Below, piece after piece: positions 1 through 5,009 of a DNA stretch of 5,009 nucleotides. The stretch is from an uncultured Alphaproteobacteria bacterium. GTDB taxonomy: Bacteria; Pseudomonadota; Alphaproteobacteria; Rhizobiales; Hyphomicrobiaceae. A program made the translations under genes and the position numbers. The notes below the pieces were generated by a model. The model searched no databases and was not told the origin of the DNA. It saw only the letters and a program-made list of their open reading frames with translations. Positions within the stretch are counted from its first letter, which is position 1, and every line of letters starts with the position of its first letter. The DNA is taken from assembly GCA_937950105.1 (NCBI GenBank), contig CALFEM010000177.1, positions 1-5,009 on the forward strand, in the 5' to 3' direction.

Positions 1-858
1 CTGTTCTGGTTCTTCGGCCACCCGGAGGTCTACATCCTCATTCTCCCGGGCTTCGGCATGATCAGCCAGATCGTCTCGACGTTCTCGCGCAAGCCCGTGT
101 TCGGCTACCTCGGCATGGCCTACGCCATGGTCGCCATCGGTCTCGTCGGCTTCATCGTGTGGGCGCACCACATGTACACCTCGGGCATCTCGGTCAACAC
201 GCAGGCCTACTTCGTGTTCGCCACCATGGTGATCGCGGTGCCGACTGGCGTGAAGATCTTCTCGTGGATCGCGACCATGTGGGGCGGCTCGATCCAGTTC
301 CGCCTGCCCATGATCTGGGCTCTCGGCTTCATCTTCCTGTTCACGGTCGGCGGCGTGACGGGCGTGATGCTGGCCAACGCCGGTGTCGATCGCGCGCTCC
401 ACGACACCTACTACGTCGTCGCGCACTTCCACTACGTGCTGTCGCTCGGCGCCGTGTTCTCGATCTTCGCGGCCTACTACTACTGGTTCCCGAAGATGAC
501 GGGCTACATGTACTCCGACTTCTGGGGCAAGCTGCACTTCTACACCACGTTCATCGGTGCCAACGTGCTGTTCTTCCCGCAGCACTTCCTCGGTCTCGCC
601 GGCATGCCGCGCCGCTACGCCGACTATCCGGATGGCTTCGCCTTCTGGAACAAGGTGTCGTCGTACGGCAGCTACATCACGGCTCTCGGCACTCTGTTCT
701 TCTTCATCGGCGTGTTCGTCGCCCTCGCGCGCAAGCAGAAGGTCGGCGACAACCCGTGGGGCGTCGGCGCCACCACGCTGGAGTGGACGCTGCCGTCGCC
801 GCCGCCGTTCCACCAGTTCGAGACGCTGCCGCGCATCACGGGTGGTGATCACCACTGA
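1..858 (+). CDS. ctaD: Cytochrome c oxidase subunit I, aa3-type (5'-truncated by the window)
   Basis: Catalytic subunit of the heme-copper oxidase; it reduces O2 to water at the heme a3-CuB site in the inner membrane and pumps protons. The frame is open from base 1, so the first 285 visible residues are the C-terminal half; family members run about 530-550 residues, so roughly 250-270 are missing. Visible landmarks: GHPEVY at bases 16-33, with the CuB-ligand His, the proton-gating Glu and the Tyr that cross-links to His (the A1-type signature); the CuB His-His pair of WAHHMY at 166-171; the K-channel Thr and Lys of PTGVKIFSW at 244-255; the Mg-site His-Asp at 400-405; the heme a3 and heme a axial His of VAHFHYV at 424-426 and 430-432; and the propionate-binding Arg pair of GMPRRY at 610-615. 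About six or seven membrane helices are present. The protein ends in ...ITGGDHH at TGA 856-858. No functional residue appears lost. Identity is certain; roles are from family knowledge. Confidence 0.98.
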   Translation: MFWFFGHPEVYILILPGFGMISQIVSTFSRKPVFGYLGMAYAMVAIGLVGFIVWAHHMYTSGISVNTQAYFVFATMVIAVPTGVKIFSWIATMWGGSIQFRLPMIWALGFIFLFTVGGVTGVMLANAGVDRALHDTYYVVAHFHYVLSLGAVFSIFAAYYYWFPKMTGYMYSDFWGKLHFYTTFIGANVLFFPQHFLGLAGMPRRYADYPDGFAFWNKVSSYGSYITALGTLFFFIGVFVALARKQKVGDNPWGVGATTLEWTLPSPPPFHQFETLPRITGGDHH

Positions 859-865
859 GACTGAA

Positions 866-896
866 CGGGTGGCGGGCGCTTCGTGCTCGCCACCCG
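866..896 (+). repeat. Inverted repeat / hairpin just after ctaD
   Basis: The arms CGGGTGGCG (866-874) and CGCCACCCG (888-896) are perfect complements. The 13 bases between them continue the stem by about five pairs, two of them G-U, leaving a three-base TTC loop. It starts eight bases after the ctaD stop. No T-tract follows, so it is not a classic intrinsic terminator. It may protect the 3' end of the ctaD message or attenuate transcription; that role is inference. Confidence 0.6.
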
Positions 897-951
897 GTCG
901 ACCGTGGCGGCCGGTTCGCGCCGGCGTTGCCGTGACAGGTCCGGGGGAAGG

Positions 952-979
952 CGAGGGATGCGGCGTGTCCCGCACCTCG
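952..979 (+). repeat. Bulged inverted repeat in the ctaD-ctaB spacer
   Basis: CGAGG (952-956) pairs with CCTCG (975-979), and TGCGG (959-963) pairs with CCGCA (970-974). A two-base GA bulge lies on the left and the loop has six bases. A shorter GCCGG/CCGGC hairpin lies at 910-925. In DNA this GC-rich, short stems arise often by chance, so the support is only the number of stems packed into one 167-base spacer that otherwise holds no gene. Confidence 0.35.
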
Positions 980-1002
980 TCGCCGGGGGCTCGCCTCCGC
1001 GC

Positions 1003-1025
1003 TCAAAAGAGAAAAAGACGAAGGT
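1003..1025 (+). promoter_or_regulatory. A/G-rich leader and weak ribosome binding region of ctaB
   Basis: A purine-rich, A-rich stretch precedes the ctaB ATG at 1026 and contrasts with the GC-rich hairpins just upstream. The only good Shine-Dalgarno-like match, GAAGG at 1020-1024, lies one base from the ATG, which is too close for normal spacing. AGAGA further back is weak. Initiation probably relies on the unstructured A-rich leader (inference). Confidence 0.45.
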
Positions 1026-1958
1026 ATGTCGGGAACGACCATCGAAGCCCAAGCCGGTGAACGGGCGCTACTCAACGAGCCGACGGTCGGCGATTACGTC
1101 GCGTTGCTGAAGCCGCGCGTGATGTCGCTGGTCGTGTTCACGGCTCTGGTCGGCATGGTCGCCGCGCCGGTCAGCATTCATCCTGTGCTCGCGGCCATCG
1201 CGCTGCTCATGATCGCGGTCGGCGGCGGTGCGTCGGGCGCCCTCAACATGTGGTACGACGCCGACATCGACGCCCGGATGGCGCGCACCGCGGCCCGCCC
1301 CATCCCGCGCGGTCGCGTCACGCCCGATGAAGCGCTCGCCTTCGGGATCATCCTGTCGATCGGTTCGGTGCTGACGCTCGGCGTGCTCGTCAACTGGGTG
1401 GCGGGTGGCCTGCTCGCCTTCACCATCGCCTTCTACGTCTTCATCTACACGATGTGGCTGAAGCGGCGGACGCCGCACAACATCGTCATCGGTGGCGCCG
1501 CCGGCGCCTTCCCGCCCATGGTCGGCTGGGCGGCCATGACCGGCTCGGTTTCGGTCGCAGGCATCGTGCTGTTCCTGATCATCTTCATGTGGACGCCGCC
1601 GCACTTCTGGGCGCTCGCGCTCTATCGCTGCCGCGACTACGAGCGCGTCGGCGTGCCGATGCTGCCGGTGGTTGCCGGTCCGGAGGAGACGCGCCGCCAG
1701 ATCGTGCTCTACTCGTTCATCCTGGTACCGCTGGCGGTGACGCCGTACTTCATCGGCCTCGGCGGCATCACCTATCTGGTCACGTCGGTGGTGCTCGGCG
1801 CCGTGTTCATCGCGCTGGCGCTGAAGGTGCGTCGCGTCACCGAGGGGCGCGAGGGCGATGCCGCAGCCAAGCAGCTGTTCAAGTTCTCGCTTCTGTATCT
1901 GTTCGCTTTGTTCGCCGTGATCCTGGTCGAGCATATCGCCGCCAGGGTCCTAGCATGA
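1026..1958 (+). CDS. ctaB: Protoheme IX farnesyltransferase (heme O synthase)
   Basis: Transfers a farnesyl group from farnesyl diphosphate to the vinyl group of heme B, giving heme O, the precursor of the heme A used by CtaD. It is a polytopic inner-membrane protein of the UbiA prenyltransferase superfamily. The 310-residue length is typical. Visible motifs: [23 protein letters not shown] at 21-43, the conserved family entry; the first Asp-rich, diphosphate/Mg-binding motif [12 protein letters not shown] at 74-85 (Asn74, Asp78, Asp80, Asp82), followed by RT and [27 protein letters not shown] at 141-161; and [24 protein letters not shown] at 189-212, a CyoE/CtaB hallmark. About eight or nine hydrophobic helices are visible. 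The ATG at 1026 matches the usual N-terminal length, although its Shine-Dalgarno is poor. Its stop overlaps the next start as ATGA (1955-1958), suggesting translational coupling. Heme A synthase (ctaA), the next enzyme, is not in the window. Confidence 0.97.
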   Translation: MSGTTIEAQAGERALLNEPTVGDYVALLKPRVMSLVVFTALVGMVAAPVSIHPVLAAIALLMIAVGGGASGALNMWYDADIDARMARTAARPIPRGRVTPDEALAFGIILSIGSVLTLGVLVNWVAGGLLAFTIAFYVFIYTMWLKRRTPHNIVIGGAAGAFPPMVGWAAMTGSVSVAGIVLFLIIFMWTPPHFWALALYRCRDYERVGVPMLPVVAGPEETRRQIVLYSFILVPLAVTPYFIGLGGITYLVTSVVLGAVFIALALKVRRVTEGREGDAAAKQLFKFSLLYLFALFAVILVEHIAARVLA

Positions 1959-2140
1959 ATGCGCATATGAAACCGGGCAACCTCGAGCCAGAGAGCAAGG
2001 ACGAGCTGAGCGCGGAGGCGAAACGCCTCCAGCGCATGCGTTCGATCGCCATCGCACTCGCGCTCGGTTTTCTCGTAGTGCTGTTCTACGCCGCGACCAT
2101 CGTGCGGCTCGGCGGCAATGTCATGAACCGTCCGCTCTGA
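1955..2140 (+). CDS. coxF: Small CoxF-like single-span membrane protein (61 residues)
   Basis: Tiny gene whose ATG overlaps the ctaB stop (ATGA) and whose TGA lies 11 bases before ctaG, so it sits tightly within the operon. AGGG at 1944-1947, seven bases upstream, can serve as ribosome binding site. The protein has a charged N-terminal half (residues 1-30, rich in Glu, Lys and Arg, possibly a short amphipathic helix around [13 protein letters not shown]), one membrane helix at about 31-50, and a short tail ending GGNVMNRPL. This architecture and the C-terminal MNRPL fit the small CoxF proteins found between ctaB and ctaG in rhizobial cox clusters. Its biochemical role is not established; an oxidase-assembly or accessory-subunit role is inferred from position. 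Met5 (1967) is an alternative start. The assignment rests on context, the tail motif and recognition, so the symbol is given with moderate confidence. Confidence 0.83.
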   Translation: MNAHMKPGNLEPESKDELSAEAKRLQRMRSIAIALALGFLVVLFYAATIVRLGGNVMNRPL

Positions 2141-2145
2141 GGAGG
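2139..2145 (+). promoter_or_regulatory. Strong ribosome binding site of ctaG
   Basis: GAGGAGG overlaps the stop codon of the coxF-like gene and stands six bases before the GTG at 2152. This near-perfect match and ideal spacing decide the GTG start over the internal ATG at 2179. Confidence 0.85.
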
Positions 2146-2151
2146 ATCGAC

Positions 2152-2823
2152 GTGGCTGGCGACGAGGCTCGCAACGAGATGACGGCGACGGCGGATGCTG
2201 CGGCACCGGCCGCGGCGGCGCGCTCGCTCGAGCGGCGCCACAATCGCGTTGCGCTGTCGCTGGTCGCGGTGGTCGGCGTGATGGTCGGCATGGCCTACGC
2301 GGCGGTGCCTCTTTATCGCCTGTTCTGCCAGGTCACCGGCTACGGCGGCACCCAGCAGATCGCGACCCAGGGCTCCACGCGCGTGCTCGACCGCTCCATC
2401 GTCGTGCGTTTCGACGCCAATGTCGCCGGCGGCCTGCCGTGGGAGTTCCGCCCGAAGCAGCGCACTATGGAAGTGAAGCTCGGCGAGAACGTCATCGCCC
2501 ACTACACCGCGACCAATCGATCGAGCCGCGTCACCAAGGGCACCGCCGGTTTCAACGTGGCGCCGGACTCGGCGGGCGCGTTCTTCAACAAGGTCGAGTG
2601 TTTCTGCTTCACCGAGCAGACGCTGAAGGCGGGCGAGACGGTCGATATGCCGGTGTCGTTCTTCGTCGACCCGGCGCTCGTCGAGGATGCCGACGCGAAG
2701 AAGCTGAGCGAAATCACGCTGTCGTATACATTCTATCCGATGGATGCGCCGAAGGTCGGCGCCGCACCCGAAGGCGGCAAGCCCGCCGAGACGGTGCGGA
2801 CGTCCGGGGATGGGAAAGGTTGA
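2152..2823 (+). CDS. ctaG: Cytochrome c oxidase assembly protein CtaG/Cox11 (CuB copper chaperone)
   Basis: Membrane-anchored copper chaperone that delivers Cu(I) to the CuB site of subunit I (family knowledge). The protein has 223 residues: an Ala-rich cytoplasmic N-terminus (1-30), one membrane helix at about 32-54, then a periplasmic immunoglobulin-like domain. Key signatures: [14 protein letters not shown] at 53-66 with Cys59; LPWEFRPKQ at 95-103; the copper-binding CFCF motif with Cys150 and Cys152 in [13 protein letters not shown]; and [13 protein letters not shown] near 188-200. All three copper-related cysteines are present, so it looks functional. The GTG start is chosen because of the GAGGAGG six bases upstream. 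The C-terminal tail after residue 200 is Gly/Pro/Lys-rich and probably disordered. It lies 11 bases after the coxF-like gene and 130 bases before ctaE. Confidence 0.97.
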   Translation: MAGDEARNEMTATADAAAPAAAARSLERRHNRVALSLVAVVGVMVGMAYAAVPLYRLFCQVTGYGGTQQIATQGSTRVLDRSIVVRFDANVAGGLPWEFRPKQRTMEVKLGENVIAHYTATNRSSRVTKGTAGFNVAPDSAGAFFNKVECFCFTEQTLKAGETVDMPVSFFVDPALVEDADAKKLSEITLSYTFYPMDAPKVGAAPEGGKPAETVRTSGDGKG

Positions 2824-2889
2824 ACGAACACGGGTGACGGCGGCGGGGACGCGGCCGGCATCCGACGTGCTTAAGGTTTCGAGGGAGGA

Positions 2890-2906
2890 GGCGCGGGTTT
2901 CGCGCC
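2890..2906 (+). repeat. Short hairpin in the ctaG-ctaE spacer
   Basis: GGCGCG (2890-2895) and CGCGCC (2901-2906) form a perfect six-pair stem with a five-base loop. No T-run follows, so it is not a terminator. It overlaps a purine-rich GAGGGAGGAGG (2881-2891) that has no start codon at a suitable distance. Nothing else recognisable lies in 2824-2943; I see no convincing promoter there. Confidence 0.35.
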
Positions 2907-2943
2907 GTCCGCTGACACAACGCCAACGAGAAGAATGGGGAAC

Positions 2944-2947
2944 GGAG
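2944..2947 (+). promoter_or_regulatory. Ribosome binding site of ctaE
   Basis: GGAG stands six bases before the ATG at 2954. It supports that start over the longer open frame, which extends back into ctaG and has in-frame ATG (2810) and GTG (2834, 2867) codons. Confidence 0.75.
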
Positions 2948-2953
2948 ATTTCG

Positions 2954-3862
2954 ATGGCCGACTCGCACGCTAAGAATCACGATTACCACCTGGTCGATCC
3001 GAGCCCCTGGCCGCTGGTGGCCTCGCTGTCGGCTTTCGTCATGATGGTCGGCGCAATCGTCTGGATGCGCTCCATGGGCGGCGGCGCCGGCGTGTTCGGC
3101 ATGAAGGGCTCGTGGCTGTTCGCGCTCGGCTTCATGGGCGTCATCGCCACCGCCTACATGTGGTGGCGTGACGTCATCATCGAGGCGCACAAGGGCGACC
3201 ACACGCCCGTCGTGCAGCTGCACCAGCGCTACGGCATGATCCTGTTCATCGCCTCCGAGGTGATGTTCTTCGTCGCCTGGTTCTGGGCCTACTTCGATGC
3301 CGCGCTGTTCCCGTCGGGTCTCTATCAGCCGGCCAACGTGGCGCAGCAGATCGGCATGATCGACCGCAACACGCTGACCGGCGGCCACTGGCCGCCGCAG
3401 CCGTCCGAGGCCTTCAAGAGCACCTTCGATCCGTGGGGTCTGCCGCTGGTCAACACGCTGATCCTGCTGACCTCGGGCTGCACGGTGACGTGGGCGCACC
3501 ACGCCCTGCTCAAGGACGATCGCAAGGGTCTGATCTGGGGCCTCGTGCTGACCGTCATGCTCGGCATGATCTTCACCGCGCTGCAGGCCTACGAGTACGG
3601 CCACGCCGCCTTCAACTTCTCGGGCCACATCTACGGCGCGACGTTCTTCATGGCGACCGGCTTCCACGGCGCGCATGTCATCATCGGCACCATCTTCCTG
3701 TTCGTGTGCCTGCTGCGCGCGCTGAAGGGCCACTTCACGCCGAAGCAGCACTTCGGCTTCGAGGCGGCGGCCTGGTACTGGCACTTCGTCGACGTGGTCT
3801 GGCTGTTCCTGTTCGCGGCCATCTACGTTTGGGGCGCAGGCTCGGGCGCCGGCGGCCACTGA
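2954..3862 (+). CDS. ctaE: Cytochrome c oxidase subunit III
   Basis: Core membrane subunit of the aa3 oxidase; it carries no redox metal but stabilises subunit I and supports proton uptake (family knowledge). The protein has 302 residues, slightly long for bacterial forms. It begins [20 protein letters not shown], the standard alphaproteobacterial N-terminus, which together with the GGAG six bases upstream fixes the start. Visible signatures: [11 protein letters not shown] at 68-78; [32 protein letters not shown] at 89-120, with the conserved membrane Glu102; GGHWPP at 143-148; [12 protein letters not shown] at 209-220; [14 protein letters not shown] at 236-249; and the C-terminal [21 protein letters not shown] at 274-294. 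About seven membrane helices are present, as expected. The loop at 124-160 ([18 protein letters not shown]...) and the Gly-rich tail account for the length. It is followed within 20 bases by a strong terminator. Confidence 0.98.
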   Translation: MADSHAKNHDYHLVDPSPWPLVASLSAFVMMVGAIVWMRSMGGGAGVFGMKGSWLFALGFMGVIATAYMWWRDVIIEAHKGDHTPVVQLHQRYGMILFIASEVMFFVAWFWAYFDAALFPSGLYQPANVAQQIGMIDRNTLTGGHWPPQPSEAFKSTFDPWGLPLVNTLILLTSGCTVTWAHHALLKDDRKGLIWGLVLTVMLGMIFTALQAYEYGHAAFNFSGHIYGATFFMATGFHGAHVIIGTIFLFVCLLRALKGHFTPKQHFGFEAAAWYWHFVDVVWLFLFAAIYVWGAGSGAGGH

Positions 3863-3879
3863 TCGGCTGAGAGGCTTGG

Positions 3880-3920
3880 TGACGGCCGGCACAGTCCTTG
3901 TGCCGGCCGTCATGCTTTTT
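3880..3920 (+). terminator. Rho-independent terminator after ctaE
   Basis: GACGGCCGGCACA (3881-3893) and TGTGCCGGCCGTC (3899-3911) are perfect 13-base complements around a five-base GTCCT loop; T3880-A3912 adds one more pair. After three bases comes TTTTT at 3916-3920. The stem starts 18 bases after the ctaE stop. A long GC-rich stem followed by a T-run is the classic intrinsic terminator form. It probably ends most transcripts of the ctaD-ctaE part; read-through to the next genes is possible. Confidence 0.88.
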
Positions 3921-3964
3921 GGGCGCGCGCGCTGCGTTTTGCTTGTGCGACACTCCCCAGCAAC

Positions 3965-3971
3965 GAGGTGA
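3965..3971 (+). promoter_or_regulatory. Ribosome binding site of the DUF983 gene
   Basis: GAGGTGA lies four bases before the ATG at 3976 (seven counted from GAGG). It sets this ATG as start over the open frame that runs back into the terminator. I could not identify a convincing promoter between the terminator and this site. Confidence 0.75.
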
Positions 3972-3975
3972 CGCA

Positions 3976-4356
3976 ATGACCAGCCCGAACGCCCGTCCGC
4001 CCGTTCCCGTGATCGTCTCCGGCCTCAAGGCGACGTGTCCGCGCTGCGGCAAGGGCCCGCTGTTCACGCAGGTGCTGAACCTGCGCGAGGACTGCCCGTC
4101 GTGCGCCATGAGCTACAAGTTCATCGACACGGGCGACGGCCCCGCCATCTTCGCGATCTTCATTCTCGGCTTCGTCGTGCTCGGCGCGGCGCTGTGGGTC
4201 GAGTTCACCTACGAGCCGTCGCTGTGGGTGCATCTGATCCTGTGGGGCATCGTCACGCCGCTGCTGGCGATCGGGCTCTTACGCTTCCTCAAGGCGACGC
4301 TGATCGCGCTGCAGTACAAGAACAAGGCCGAGGAAGGCCGCCTCGTGAAGGACTGA
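3976..4356 (+). CDS. DUF983 family zinc-ribbon membrane protein, function unknown
   Basis: Protein of 126 residues, the usual size for DUF983. The N-terminal cytoplasmic part holds a probable zinc ribbon made of two CxxC knuckles, CPRCG (Cys21, Cys24; followed by KGPLF) and CPSC (Cys40, Cys43). Then comes the family signature TGDGPAIFAIFILGF (52-66) and two membrane helices at about 57-77 and 84-105, with a charged C-terminal tail ending EEGRLVKD. The biochemical function is not known. Alphaproteobacterial genomes often keep such a gene between ctaE and surf1, so a role in oxidase assembly or membrane metal handling is plausible but is inference. It follows a terminator and precedes surf1 by seven bases, so it is probably co-transcribed with surf1. 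The start is set by GAGGTGA just upstream. Confidence 0.92.
   Translation: MTSPNARPPVPVIVSGLKATCPRCGKGPLFTQVLNLREDCPSCAMSYKFIDTGDGPAIFAIFILGFVVLGAALWVEFTYEPSLWVHLILWGIVTPLLAIGLLRFLKATLIALQYKNKAEEGRLVKD
4347..4352 (+). promoter_or_regulatory. Probable ribosome binding site of surf1
   Basis: GAAGGA inside the last codons of the DUF983 gene stands 11 bases before the GTG at 4364, slightly long but usable. No better site or ATG is available before the conserved membrane helix of SURF1, so the GTG start is preferred. Confidence 0.5.
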
Positions 4357-4363
4357 TCGCCAC

Positions 4364-4967
4364 GTGTCCGACGCCGAGATCGATCCCGCAAATGATGCCA
4401 CGCCGCGCAAGGCCAGCCTGCTCTGGCCGACCGTGCTGACGATCGTCGGGCTCGCGATCCTGCTGTCGCTCGGCACCTGGCAGATGCAGCGGCTGGCGTG
4501 GAAAGAGGCGCTGATCGCGCGCGTCGAGGCGGCGGCGAAGGCTGCGCCGGTGCCGATAGAAAAGATCGCGGGAGTTGTTTCGCTAAGCGGCAACGATGTG
4601 CAGAATTATGTGGGGGAGCTGCAGTTCAAGCGCGTTACGCTGTCCGGCACGTTCGATCACGACAACGAGTTCCACGTCTGGTCGCCCGGCAAGCAGGGAC
4701 CAGCGTGGAGTGTGGTGACGCCGCTGCGGCTCACGAGCCCGCTCAAGGCGGAGGGGACGACGGCGGATCGGGTGCTGGTGATCCGCGGCGTGGTGCTCGA
4801 TCGCGCGAAAGCCGCCGCCACGCGCAGCGCCGGCAATCCAGCGGGAGAGGTGACGATTACCGGACGCGTTCGCTTCGGTCATGTCGGCACATTCTCGCGC
4901 TCCGCTGATACGTCGCGCAACGAATGGCTCGACTTCAATCGCGACGGTATGGCGGTGAAGCTGGTGC
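4364..4967 (+). CDS. surf1: SURF1 family cytochrome oxidase biogenesis protein (3'-truncated at an adapter junction)
   Basis: Inner-membrane assembly factor that supports heme a3 insertion into subunit I (family knowledge; bacterial Surf1 proteins bind heme a). Visible: a short cytoplasmic N-terminus; a first membrane helix at about 20-36 ending in LSLGTWQMQRLAWKEALI (35-51), whose GTWQ..RL..K pattern is the SURF1 signature; then a periplasmic beta-rich domain including FKRVTLSGTFDHDNEFHVW (88-106), GPAWSVVTPLRL (112-123), VLVIRGVVLDR (137-147) and NEWLDFNRDGMAV (186-198). Genuine sequence stops at about residue 201. The remaining residues, IGRAHV, and the TGA at 4988-4990 are encoded by Illumina adapter. 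Full-length family members are about 230-250 residues and end in a second membrane helix, which is absent here, so the gene is incomplete rather than naturally short. The start is GTG 4364, seven bases after the DUF983 stop. Confidence 0.93.
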
Positions 4968-5009
4968 AGATCGGAAGAGCACACGTCTGAACTCCAGTCA
5001 CTTAGGCAC
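4968..5009 (+). other. Illumina TruSeq adapter plus index (sequencing artefact)
   Basis: From 4968 the sequence reads AGATCGGAAGAGC (4968-4980), then ACACGTCTGAACTCCAGTCAC (4981-5001), the constant part of the TruSeq read-1 3' adapter. TTAGGC (5002-5007) follows, which is the six-base TruSeq index 3 as I recall the set. The last two bases, AC, agree with the expected ATCTCG continuation only in the first. This is an untrimmed library adapter assembled onto a contig end, not DNA of the organism. The first A (4968) could be genomic or the A-tail. Confidence 0.97.

Noticed and set aside
557..1060. Plus-strand frame over the ctaD end and the spacer
   Set aside because: Arg/Ser-rich shadow of ctaD in another frame with no domain, continuing through the hairpin region.
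1068..1934. 288-codon open frame on the minus strand across ctaB
   Set aside because: Antisense shadow of a strongly codon-biased membrane-protein gene; the translation is charged and His/Arg-rich with no recognisable domain.
1454..1954. N-terminal part of the frame that continues into the coxF-like gene
   Set aside because: It overlaps ctaB in another frame and is Arg/His/Ala-rich shadow sequence. Only the part from ATG 1955 looks like a real protein.
2912..2940. Possible promoter for ctaE (CTGACA with AAGAAT)
   Set aside because: The spacing between the two hexamers is only about 13 bases and the -10 match is poor; not enough to call.
2744..2953. N-terminal extension of ctaE with upstream in-frame ATG 2810 and GTG codons
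   Set aside because: The added 70 residues are Arg/Pro-rich, overlap ctaG and do not resemble CoxIII. ATG 2954 has its own GGAG and the standard N-terminus.
3898..3975. Upstream extension of the DUF983 gene
   Set aside because: It would start inside the terminator loop; ATG 3976 has a good GAGGTGA and the normal family N-terminus.
2714..3976. 420-codon open frame on the minus strand across ctaE
   Set aside because: It lies opposite ctaE, which has unmistakable CoxIII motifs. Its Arg/His/Asp/Glu/Gln-rich low-complexity translation is typical of the antisense of a GC-rich gene, and it runs through the terminator and spacer.
4498..4908. Alternative plus-strand frame inside surf1
   Set aside because: Charged, Arg/Gly-rich shadow; the surf1 frame carries the GTWQ signature and family motifs.

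Overview
This is an aa3-type cytochrome c oxidase (complex IV) gene cluster from an alphaproteobacterium. All genes lie on the + strand, and the window ends in sequencing-adapter sequence. The gene order is ctaD (3' part) - ctaB - small coxF-like gene - ctaG/cox11 - ctaE - DUF983 gene - surf1 (5' part). This order, the high-GC DNA with mostly C/G-ending codons, and the protein signatures (a CtaE N-terminus reading [12 protein letters not shown], a CoxF C-terminus ending MNRPL) suggest Hyphomicrobiales (Rhizobiales) or a close relative. That placement comes from recognition, not from a search, and the genus cannot be fixed from the sequence.

Layout. 1-858: C-terminal half of subunit I, carrying nearly all the heme and CuB ligands. 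859-1025: a 167-base spacer with several GC-rich inverted repeats and an A-rich leader before ctaB. 1026-1958: ctaB, heme O synthase, overlapping by ATGA a 61-codon membrane-protein gene (1955-2140, coxF-like). 2152-2823: ctaG, the CuB chaperone, with a GTG start fixed by a strong Shine-Dalgarno. 2824-2953: a 130-base gene-free spacer. 2954-3862: ctaE, subunit III. 3880-3920: a strong Rho-independent terminator. 3976-4356: a DUF983 zinc-ribbon membrane protein of unknown function. 4364-4967: surf1, truncated. 4968-5009: Illumina TruSeq adapter plus a six-base index, which is not genomic.

The genes work together. CtaD and CtaE are core subunits. CtaB makes heme O, the precursor of the heme A used in CtaD (the next enzyme, CtaA, is not here). 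CtaG delivers copper to the CuB site of CtaD, and SURF1 helps insert or stabilise heme a3. The CoxF-like and DUF983 proteins are uncharacterised companions of such clusters. Subunit II (ctaC) would be expected just upstream of the window.

I found no mobile element, CRISPR array, tRNA or rRNA, and no evidence of a new multi-gene system. The points most worth a second look are the adapter contamination, which creates a false C-terminus and stop codon for surf1; the small overlapping coxF-like gene; the DUF983 gene; and the terminator that separates the structural genes from DUF983-surf1.
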